A stretch of 6,633 nucleotides of DNA from GCA-2862585 sp049890295. Lineage in GTDB: Bacteria > Bacteroidota > Bacteroidia > Flavobacteriales > UBA7312. The stretch spans positions 1 through 6,633 of the forward strand of contig JBMHBP010000021.1 of the NCBI GenBank assembly GCA_049890295.1, written 5' to 3'. The notes under the pieces are model-generated. The model was not told the origin of the DNA. It saw only the letters and a program-made list of their open reading frames with translations, and did not search any database. Shown here one piece after another: positions 1 to 5,518 of this stretch; the first letter of the stretch is position 1, and each line of letters begins with the position of its first letter. Both the position numbers and the translations under genes were made by a program.

Positions 1-1755
1 CTGTGAAGTGCCTACTGCACGGTAACGGATCATGTAGTATGATGGTGCTGCAGCTGGTGCATCCCAATTAAATACTACTCTGTTGTGGATAATGTTATCG
101 ACAACTAATCCTGTTGGTACTACCGCAGCATCACAAGGATCATCTACAGGGTAGTCACAGCTGCCGTCATCTTCAGTAGCTTCAGTATTATAGTTGGTAG
201 CCGATGGATCGGTACAGCCTTGAACAGTATATTCACAAGGAAAATAATGTTGACCAATATCAGACCAATCGTTGTTTGTTAGAATAATCCATTCCGAGTT
301 ATCTTCAGTTGTTCCTGCTGATTCAATCCAGTTGGGATTTCCTTCTGCAACAGAGCATTTTCTTTTAAGTGTATGATCTTTAGTAGCATTTGGAATACCA
401 GCAACCTGCCAGCCGCTTCCAGGGTCTCCGTTCCAGTCACCAACTCTATCAATTACTGTATATCCACCTTCTGTAGGGCTAGAATTAACTTGTGGTTGAT
501 TACCAAAAACTAAAGCTATCCCATCATCACCATTACTAAAATGAGTTGTTGTCATATTAGCTTGAGATAAAATTGTTGAGTTTGAGGATGGATGTGCAAT
601 AATAAAAATACCATCCGGCTCAATTGTAGAGCCTAAATCAAAATAATGCCATGAATCATACACCCCTATTTGATCTGGTGAATTTACCACCATTGCTATT
701 GCAAAGTCATCCAAACTTACAACTGAAGAAGTAGGGTTATATATTTCTAAATATTTATTGTAGGATGACCCTTCAGCATATTCAGAGATAAATATATTTG
801 GAGCGTCATCATTACTTATATCATTTTGACAAGAATTACTATTATCCAATGAGTCTAAACATTCTGACGAATAAGGTAAGCTTACCCCTACTGGCATATG
901 ATCAGTAATCTGCGAATCGTAAAACGAAAAACCACCATTAAAATAATTGGCTATTTGAATTGTAGAAACACTATAAAGATTGGTATTTAATTCATCAAAA
1001 AGTTCGTTAGTAATTAAAATATGATCTATGTGAGAGGGCCAGCTAGGAAAAGAAAAATTTTGACTATTGCCATTAGCTATATTCATGTCAACAAACTGAT
1101 AATCTGTATCATCAATAAAATTTTGAAAAACATTATTACTGACCTCATCATTTAATTCGTCATTAAAATCACCTATAACAAATACATTCTTATCATCAAG
1201 GAAAGTATCGATATAATTTTTAATGTAACTTAAAGCTAGAAAACGTCTGTATTCTTCATCAGACGAATTAGATGTGTTTAGCGTTCCATCTCCACAACAT
1301 TTCAGATGAACGTTTATGACATAATATTCTACATTATTTTTTTCAACATGTATGAGAAAAGGAGACCTTCCTGCAAACGCATAATTATAGTTACTTGTTG
1401 ATAGAATTTTATAATGATCAATAACAGTCACATCATTTTTAACTGCATATGCCAAATCTAAAGAACCATAATTTGAATTTGCTACATAACCAGTATAACC
1501 GTTTGTTGAAGACATCATTGTAAGAAAAGCGTTAATATCACTAATCTCTTGAAAACCAATGATTTCAGAATGTAATTCTAATATAATTTCTGAAACATAG
1601 TTTTCAGTAACACCATCAATTTTAGGAAAATTTTCAAGGTTCCAGGTGATTACATCAAAGGTATTATCATTGCCAAAATCTAAATTGCTAAGGCTCTGTG
1701 GTATTGCTGAAAAACTTAATGATAAAGAAAAAATAAATAGAAAAACTTGCTTCAT
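1..1755 (-). CDS. Secreted EEP-superfamily endonuclease with lamin-tail and Fn3-like domains (3' end missing)
   Basis: I translated this frame across the window: 585 codons from ATG at 1755 with no stop, so the C-terminus lies beyond the left edge. Residues 1-20 are a Sec signal peptide (hydrophobic core, ending SAIPQS). Residues ~33-292 are an endonuclease/exonuclease/phosphatase domain with the catalytic signatures intact: WNLEN (N39), GFQE (E70), NVHLK (H150), GDFND (D196, N198), SHIDH (D244, H245) and TDHMPV (D285, H286). Residues ~320-465 resemble a lamin-tail domain (FISEYAEG, KYLEIYNPT, GDDGIAL, DRVGDWNG). Residues 512-535 are a Cys-containing GCTDPSATNY...DDGSC segment common in secreted Bacteroidota proteins. 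From ~545 a fibronectin-III-like domain begins (FNWDAP, YYMIRYR). Likely role: extracellular DNA/RNA or phosphodiester hydrolysis, probably for nutrient acquisition. A T9SS sorting domain is expected past the edge but is not seen. The gene is separated from the copper operon by 169 bp and is probably an independent unit. Confidence 0.9.
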   Translation of the reverse strand, partial: MKQVFLFIFSLSLSFSAIPQSLSNLDFGNDNTFDVITWNLENFPKIDGVTENYVSEIILELHSEIIGFQEISDINAFLTMMSSTNGYTGYVANSNYGSLDLAYAVKNDVTVIDHYKILSTSNYNYAFAGRSPFLIHVEKNNVEYYVINVHLKCCGDGTLNTSNSSDEEYRRFLALSYIKNYIDTFLDDKNVFVIGDFNDELNDEVSNNVFQNFIDDTDYQFVDMNIANGNSQNFSFPSWPSHIDHILITNELFDELNTNLYSVSTIQIANYFNGGFSFYDSQITDHMPVGVSLPYSSECLDSLDNSNSCQNDISNDDAPNIFISEYAEGSSYNKYLEIYNPTSSVVSLDDFAIAMVVNSPDQIGVYDSWHYFDLGSTIEPDGIFIIAHPSSNSTILSQANMTTTHFSNGDDGIALVFGNQPQVNSSPTEGGYTVIDRVGDWNGDPGSGWQVAGIPNATKDHTLKRKCSVAEGNPNWIESAGTTEDNSEWIILTNNDWSDIGQHYFPCEYTVQGCTDPSATNYNTEATEDDGSCDYPVDDPCDAAVVPTGLVVDNIIHNRVVFNWDAPAAAPSYYMIRYRAVGTSQ

Positions 1756-1924
1756 AATGAGGGTTAAAATACCAGTCTAAATTAGTAAAAATTAAAGCTA
1801 TTATAATAATAAAAGTTTAGAGTTTCTTTAAACAAGAAAGAAACAAGAATAATAACTTCTTCTATATTTTAGCTTAATAAAATAGATCCGATTTGGTGGG
1901 TCTAAGGGTTCTTTATATCGAACT
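1756..1924. other. Intergenic region upstream of the nuclease gene
   Basis: This 169-bp, very AT-rich gap separates the di-heme enzyme gene from the nuclease gene. It holds the repeat copy at 1883-1927 and the hairpin at 1822-1844. The nuclease promoter should lie here on the minus strand. The closest match to the Bacteroidota -7 motif (TAnnTTTG) is TAATTTAG on the minus strand (1784-1777), but no TTTG/TTG -33 element sits at the right spacing, so no promoter is called. Confidence 0.4.
1822..1844 (-). terminator. Perfect 8-bp AT-rich hairpin, possible weak terminator
   Basis: GTTTCTTT (1822-1829) and AAAGAAAC (1837-1844) form a perfect 8-bp stem with a 7-nt loop. On the minus strand the stem is followed by TCTAAACTTTTATT, which is not a clean U-tract, so terminator activity is doubtful. 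It may instead structure the leader upstream of the nuclease gene. Confidence 0.3.
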
Positions 1925-1927
1925 TTA
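1883..1927 (-). repeat. 45-bp intergenic repeat, copy 1, terminator-like
   Basis: This segment aligns with 5429-5473 in the same orientation: by hand, 36 of 45 columns are identical, with 7 mismatches and two 1-nt gaps. Conserved cores on the plus strand are TAGAT, TTTGGTGG, CTAAG, GTTCTT and GAACTTT. On the minus strand the element starts at the stop codon of the di-heme enzyme gene. It holds GTTC/GAAC arms and then an imperfect stem, TAGA-C-CC / GG-A-TCTA (1904-1883), followed by UUUUAUU. It could therefore terminate the copper operon. It does not match a feature class I can name. Confidence 0.6.
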
Positions 1928-2893
1928 ATATTGGTTAATAAAAGATGTATCAGTTAAAGTGTGTAAAAATGAAATTAAGCTTTTAACTTCATCAGTATTT
2001 AGAAAAAAAGGCTCTAAAATTTCATGTTTATTTTTATGATTCTTGCCACCAGACATGTAATGATAAATTACATTTTCCAAAGAATTTATACTACCATCAT
2101 GCATATATGGGTATGTCACTTCAATATTTCTTAATGTAGGAACTTTAAAGACACCCCTATCTTTTATATCCCCAGTAAGCCTAATTCGGCCTGAGTCAGT
2201 ATAAAACTCATATAATCCATTATTAGTTAATGAATAATTTGTAAAATTAAAACCAGAATGACATTCAGTACAATGAAGTTTATTAAAAAATAAATCTTTC
2301 CCATTCGCTTCCGACTCAGTTAATTCTATATTATTCTTAATGTATTGGTCATATTTTGAATTTCCGCTTATTAATGTTCTTTGAAAACTAGCAAGAGCAC
2401 TTGTAATAACAAATGGATTTGGGTTTTCACCATATGCACGCATTGATAAATCAACATAATCAGAATCATTTAAAAGTCTATCGGATGCAATTAAAATATG
2501 AAGATCAAATTCATTTTTTTCATGAAATGGAACAATGGCTTGATTTTCAAGAGAGGGATTAACACCGTCTAACATAAATGAATTGTTATAAGCAACATTT
2601 GTTAAAGTTGGTGTATTTCTATTAACTATACTACCTCTAATGCCTACCCCCTTTTCTTTCCTGTCAGTAAAAGCGAAACGCGGATTATGACACGTTGAGC
2701 ACGAAATAGTTGAGTCTCTACTTAAAATGGGATCAAAAAATAGCTTTTTACCTAATTTAATTCTAGCCTCAGTCAATTGATTATGTTCTGGAATATAAGG
2801 TTCTGGAAAGTGATTTGGCTTGTCGTTTTCAATTTTTGAGAAAGAATAAATGAAAACGCATAATATTATAAAAATGAAACTTTTGGTATTCAT
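1925..2893 (-). CDS. Di-heme cytochrome c peroxidase / MbnH-family enzyme
   Basis: The product has 322 residues. Residues 1-20 are an N-terminal hydrophobic segment that should act as a Sec signal or anchor, placing the enzyme in the periplasm. Two c-type heme sites are present, CSTCH (65-69) and CTECH (208-212), each heading one half of a di-heme CCP/MauG fold. Family landmarks are LGKKLFFDP (47-55), RNTPTLTNVAYN (92-103), DGxxxSLExQA (109-119) and YPYMHDGSINSLENVI (261-276). Length is normal for the family. The start is 2 bp after the MbnP-family stop codon, so the two are translationally linked. Known biology: MbnH enzymes, paired with MbnP, use hydrogen peroxide to oxidise a tryptophan of MbnP to kynurenine, so I infer this role rather than simple peroxide removal. 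Oddity: position 108, the Trp of the common WDG motif, is Leu, and the whole protein has no Trp. It is the last gene of the operon. Confidence 0.9.
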   Translation of the reverse strand: MNTKSFIFIILCVFIYSFSKIENDKPNHFPEPYIPEHNQLTEARIKLGKKLFFDPILSRDSTISCSTCHNPRFAFTDRKEKGVGIRGSIVNRNTPTLTNVAYNNSFMLDGVNPSLENQAIVPFHEKNEFDLHILIASDRLLNDSDYVDLSMRAYGENPNPFVITSALASFQRTLISGNSKYDQYIKNNIELTESEANGKDLFFNKLHCTECHSGFNFTNYSLTNNGLYEFYTDSGRIRLTGDIKDRGVFKVPTLRNIEVTYPYMHDGSINSLENVIYHYMSGGKNHKNKHEILEPFFLNTDEVKSLISFLHTLTDTSFINQY

Positions 2894-2895
2894 TT

Positions 2896-3867
2896 TTATC
2901 TTAAAACTGAAAATTTATGAGTGTATTTAAATTGATCATTGTAAAATACAGCAAAATAATTTCCACTTTTAAGCTCTTTTCTAATGAAGTAATTACCCTC
3001 AAAACCAATATTTTCGGCTTCTAATACTAATTGACCAACGGAGTTCAATATTTTCAAGTTAAAATCAAGATTATTATCTAACTTGTAATTTATAGTCGGA
3101 GCATAGCTGATATTATAATCCGTAGTAATATCAATAACTTTATTAAAAAAATCAATACTAGCTGGATTAATAGTTTGAAAAACTTGATTGTCTATTGTGT
3201 TATTGCACATGTTCAGATTGTTATTACTGCTACTGTGATCAATTCCAACATTTATCAAGTCTATTCCATTGAGCCATTTTTCAATATTAACATTTAATAC
3301 GAGATTAATAGAATTATTTAAACTCTCATAAGTCCCATTAAGGTAATCAACATTTTGAAGCATTATATCTCCGAGTGAGCGAAGTTGAAAATTTTTGTTG
3401 GGAACCCCATCGCCGTTGTCATCAATTGTACCGTCAATAACAAGGAAAAAATATCCTGCTGGCCAACCCCAATCCATTAAGGGTGACTGCGGTCCTAGAG
3501 GATGATCTGTCGGGTAATTATTACTGTTTCCATGATTTGCAGTGTAATCAACTCCTAAATCAAACTCAATTTTGCTGACACTACTAATATCATAACTTCC
3601 AAGGGAATAGTTGCTTACATTTCCATTAGCTAATACGTACGTATCAGTGAGAGGAATGTTTATTCCTGCGTTATTCGTTAACTCAATTGAGGAAATATAA
3701 TATTGTAATCGAGAAATATTAATAAGATTTCCATTTTCATCTTGATAATTTTGAGAATACATAAATTGTTCTTCATTATACAGATGATTCAAAATTAGAT
3801 TTACATCAACTTGTGAATAGCAAATGTTTGAAAGTATTGTAATAATAATAATTGGTATAGTTTTCAT
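2896..3867 (-). CDS. MbnP-family copper-binding protein with T9SS sorting domain
   Basis: The product has 323 residues. Residues 1-19 are a signal peptide ending CYSQ. Residues ~21-245 resemble the MbnP family: NHLYNEEQF near the N-terminus, a NINISRLQYYISSIEL segment (47-63) matching the family's 'rlqYYiS-iel' region, DHPLGPQSPLMDWGWPAGYFF (121-141) matching its 'HPl...mxWxWxxGYxF' core, and a DDNGDGVPN (149-157) calcium-loop-like insert. Trp133, Trp135 and Trp198 are candidates for conversion to kynurenine by the adjacent di-heme enzyme, and His28, His112, His122 and His211 are candidate metal ligands. Residues ~256-323 form a type A T9SS sorting domain (LKILNSVGQLV, ELKSGNYFAVF, HKFSVLR), implying export across the outer membrane. 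The start codon overlaps the HMA gene's stop by 4 bp (ATGA). Classic MbnPs have no such sorting tail that I know of. Family assignment rests on motif recall and the neighbouring partner, not on a search. Confidence 0.82.
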   Translation of the reverse strand: MKTIPIIIITILSNICYSQVDVNLILNHLYNEEQFMYSQNYQDENGNLINISRLQYYISSIELTNNAGINIPLTDTYVLANGNVSNYSLGSYDISSVSKIEFDLGVDYTANHGNSNNYPTDHPLGPQSPLMDWGWPAGYFFLVIDGTIDDNGDGVPNKNFQLRSLGDIMLQNVDYLNGTYESLNNSINLVLNVNIEKWLNGIDLINVGIDHSSSNNNLNMCNNTIDNQVFQTINPASIDFFNKVIDITTDYNISYAPTINYKLDNNLDFNLKILNSVGQLVLEAENIGFEGNYFIRKELKSGNYFAVFYNDQFKYTHKFSVLR

Positions 3868-4223
3868 TGTTTTCTATCATATTTACAGCAATAGTGCAGG
3901 GCATTATAATTTTCATCAGTTGCCTTAATTGTATCTGTGTCATAACCAACATTGGCAACAGCTTGCTTGATTTCAAATAATTGAACTTGTTTTAAATTAT
4001 ACTTTACTTTTAAAAGTAACATATCTTTATCCCATTCTGCTTTCTTTACTCCATTTAAATTTAGAACTGCTTCTTCAATTTTTTTTTCACACATTTCACA
4101 ATTACCCAAAACCTTAAAACTAGTCTTAAGAATTTTTTTAGTGGTTTTTGATTGAGAACTGACTAAAAATGGTTGCGAAACAAAAACGCATGTAAAAATT
4201 AATCTAAATATAATTTTATTCAT
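3864..4223 (-). CDS. Secreted heavy-metal-associated (HMA) domain protein
   Basis: The product has 119 residues. Residues 1-24 are a signal peptide (FVSQPFLVSSQ), so this is a periplasmic or exported relative of Atx1/CopZ-type copper chaperones. Residues ~34-100 are an HMA ferredoxin-like fold with the metal-binding GNCEMCEKKIE loop (Cys42, Cys45), LNGVKKAEWD (56-65) and AVANVGYDTD (88-97). After the fold comes a conserved-looking tail, YNALHYCCKYD (106-116), whose His110, Cys112 and Cys113 could form a second thiol site. The usual Met of the GMxCxxC loop is replaced by Asn41. The start overlaps the upstream gene's stop by 8 bp and the stop overlaps the MbnP start by 4 bp, showing translational coupling. 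Its context suggests Cu(I) delivery to, or exchange with, the MbnP-like protein; metal identity is inferred. Confidence 0.88.
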   Translation of the reverse strand: MNKIIFRLIFTCVFVSQPFLVSSQSKTTKKILKTSFKVLGNCEMCEKKIEEAVLNLNGVKKAEWDKDMLLLKVKYNLKQVQLFEIKQAVANVGYDTDTIKATDENYNALHYCCKYDRKQ

Positions 4224-4773
4224 TTATGTAGAAATACTTTTTAACAACACCATTTTTATTGATAATAATATTAAGCTTGTTTTTATGAATTTTTTCTAAC
4301 TTTTTTCCTGACAGATCATAAATCAAAATATTTTTATTGAATGTCTGGTTTTGAATAAGTTCACTAATTCCACTAGTTGAACTAGCGACACCGATCCATG
4401 TAACAGTATCAGTAAATTGACTATTAGTTATTATTTCCATTTTTACAACTCCTGTTCCAGGAGTATTATTTGGATAAAAATGACAATTTAAATATTGCTG
4501 GGAGTTTGGCAAAAAACTATTTTCTCCACTAACAACACCAGGATTATAACAATTTGGGAAGCAATTAGAAAAATTCCATTGATCAGGCATCTCACTTTCT
4601 ATTATTTTCCAATTTACATTAACAGAATCATAGGCGTTATAATATGTGTTTTCATAAAAATCTGAAACAGAAGCGTCATCGGATAAGTTTATTATTAATT
4701 CATCAATGCTATGTGTTTGTGAGTGTGCAAAAAAACTAATCATTAAAAAATTACAAATTATTATATTTCTCAT
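4216..4773 (-). CDS. Small secreted T9SS-type protein with CFPNC and NCHFYPN motifs, function unknown
   Basis: The product has 185 residues. Residues 1-19 are a signal peptide (FLMISFFAHSQ). Residues ~25-130 look like one all-beta, Ig-like domain of a kind common in Bacteroidota secreted proteins: VNVNWKIIESEMPDQW (51-66), CFPNCYNPGV (71-80), LNCHFYPNNTPGTGVVKMEI (95-114). Cys71, Cys75, Cys97 and His98 could form a disulfide or a metal site. Residues ~137-185 are a short sorting-domain-like tail (LIYDLSGKKLEKI, then an NKNGVVKKYFYIN ending) that lacks the usual YPNP start and the LxxGxY strand. It is the first gene of the four-gene coupled block and overlaps the HMA start by 8 bp. I do not recognise a named function; co-location suggests a copper-related surface protein. 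Confidence 0.8.
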   Translation of the reverse strand: MRNIIICNFLMISFFAHSQTHSIDELIINLSDDASVSDFYENTYYNAYDSVNVNWKIIESEMPDQWNFSNCFPNCYNPGVVSGENSFLPNSQQYLNCHFYPNNTPGTGVVKMEIITNSQFTDTVTWIGVASSTSGISELIQNQTFNKNILIYDLSGKKLEKIHKNKLNIIINKNGVVKKYFYINE

Positions 4774-4815
4774 TTTACTTTTTATTTCAATATTAAAGTA
4801 AAAAATTTTGTTAGA

Positions 4816-4835
4816 ATTGATTTTTATTGATTTTT
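4816..4835. repeat. Tandem 10-bp repeat between regulator and structural genes
   Basis: ATTGATTTTT occurs twice head to tail at 4816-4825 and 4826-4835, inside the 68-bp gap between the AraC-like gene and the T9SS protein gene. It lies 43-62 bp upstream of the latter's start codon, where an activator of the AraC family could bind direct repeats next to a promoter. The surrounding DNA is A/T-rich, so chance is possible. No convincing -33/-7 pair was found in the gap. Confidence 0.35.
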
Positions 4836-4841
4836 ACTTGA

Positions 4842-5396
4842 CTAATTTAGTTTGTCTATGGGTAATCTATCATTTGGATTAATTTGGTATGATTTTGGAG
4901 ATTGACCACATAAGTTTTTGAAGCTTCTACTGAAGTGAGCAACGCTATTGAATCCCACTATAAATGCCACCTCTTTAACACTTAGTTCATTATAGGATAG
5001 AAGTTCTTTAGCTTTATTTATTTTTTGAATGAAGAAATATTTGTTAATAGTTAGCTTCTCTTGGTCTTTGAAAATTTTATTTAAGTTTGAGTAAGTTAAG
5101 TTGAGCTGATTCTCTAATGTTTTTTTTATTTCTAGCCCAAGTTCGTTAGGATTGTTAATTAATTCTATAATTATTGATTTAATTTTATTTACAAGTATTT
5201 TATTTTTTGATGTAAGTATTTCAAAGCCAATTTTTTTTAAATCTTCAATTATAAATTTTTCGTGGGACTTCGGTATATTCTTAGAAATTCTGACTTCTCC
5301 TAATTTAATATGTTTGATATCGAATTTCTTAAATAAACGTGATACTGTCAATATACATCTGTCACAAACCATATTTTTTATAAAGTAAGTATTCAT
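4842..5396 (-). CDS. AraC-family transcriptional regulator with HMA-like metal-sensing N-terminus
   Basis: The product has 184 residues, with no signal peptide, so it is cytoplasmic. Residues 1-~62 resemble an HMA domain with a CxxC metal-binding loop, NMVCDRCI (Cys11, Cys14), and IEDLKKIGFEIL (50-61) as its last helix and strand. Residues ~75-172 are the double helix-turn-helix DNA-binding domain of AraC/XylS proteins: NLTYSNLNKIFKD (99-111) and IQKINKAKELL (123-133) in the first half, and SVKEVAFIVGFNSVAHFSRSFK (139-160) plus GQSPKSY (164-170) as the signature. Regulators of this build are often found beside copper or mercury genes in Bacteroidota. It likely controls the four genes that follow 68 bp downstream and may sense Cu(I) directly through the Cys pair; this is inferred. 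The start ATG lies only 11 bp past a terminator-like hairpin. Confidence 0.9.
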   Translation of the reverse strand: MNTYFIKNMVCDRCILTVSRLFKKFDIKHIKLGEVRISKNIPKSHEKFIIEDLKKIGFEILTSKNKILVNKIKSIIIELINNPNELGLEIKKTLENQLNLTYSNLNKIFKDQEKLTINKYFFIQKINKAKELLSYNELSVKEVAFIVGFNSVAHFSRSFKNLCGQSPKSYQINPNDRLPIDKLN

Positions 5397-5407
5397 ATCG
5401 TAAAGTT

Positions 5408-5435
5408 AAAAAAAATCTAACAATGAGTTAGATTT
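5408..5435 (-). terminator. Intrinsic terminator or attenuator between rhlE and the AraC-like gene
   Basis: AAATCTAAC (5413-5421) and GTTAGATTT (5427-5435) form a perfect 9-bp stem with a 5-nt loop. On the minus strand it is followed by an uninterrupted run of U (8 in total, counting three within the stem; 5415-5408). It should end rhlE transcription. Its U-tract ends just 11 bp before the regulator's start codon, so it may also act within the regulator's own leader. Confidence 0.7.
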
Positions 5436-5473
5436 CGCTTTGGTGGACCTAAGCGTTCTTATTTTGAACTTTT
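5429..5473 (-). repeat. 45-bp intergenic repeat, copy 2
   Basis: This is the second copy of the element at 1883-1927, in the same orientation. It lies 46 bp downstream of the rhlE stop codon on the minus strand and overlaps the right arm of the terminator at 5408-5435. The GTTC/GAAC arms with a 7-nt spacer (5455-5469) are kept. A further imperfect palindrome, CGCTT-T-GGT...ACC-T-AAGCG (5436-5455), is present here but its outer arms are not conserved in copy 1. Confidence 0.6.
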
Positions 5474-5474
5474 G

Positions 5475-5491
5475 GCTAAAGCTCATTTAGC
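5475..5491. repeat. Short inverted repeat after rhlE
   Basis: GCTAAA (5475-5480) and TTTAGC (5486-5491) form a 6-bp stem with a 5-nt loop, directly 3' of rhlE on the minus strand and next to repeat copy 2. No U-tract follows, so it is not a terminator on its own; it could protect the rhlE mRNA end. Confidence 0.35.
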
Positions 5492-5518
5492 TTATAATGC
5501 TACTTTATATATATTGTG

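Noticed and set aside
2857..2893. Lipoprotein signal in the di-heme enzyme (Cys12)
   Set aside because: Cys12 lies within the hydrophobic core without a proper lipobox ([LV][AST][GAS]C), so a Sec signal or anchor is more likely.
5152..5388. Plus-strand open frame of 78 codons
   Set aside because: It lies wholly inside the AraC-family gene on the opposite strand, matches no family I know, and arises from the AT-rich composition.
5415..5433. Integron attC-like core sites (ATCTAAC ... GTTAGAT fit RYYYAAC/GTTRRRY)
   Set aside because: Only 5 nt separate them, far too short for an attC site, and the U-tract explains the hairpin as a terminator. No integrase is present.
5440..5473. tRNA 3'-end remnant or attachment site (minus strand ends in GGTCCACCA after GTTCAAAA)
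   Set aside because: The spacing from the TTC of a T-loop to the CCA is about 5 nt too long and C61 and the T-stem are absent; no matching acceptor 5' strand or anticodon arm is present.
1883..5473. Composite transposon or insertion sequence bounded by the repeats
   Set aside because: There is no transposase or integrase in the interval, the repeats are direct and imperfect, and no target-site duplication is visible. The cassette idea is kept only as a hypothesis.
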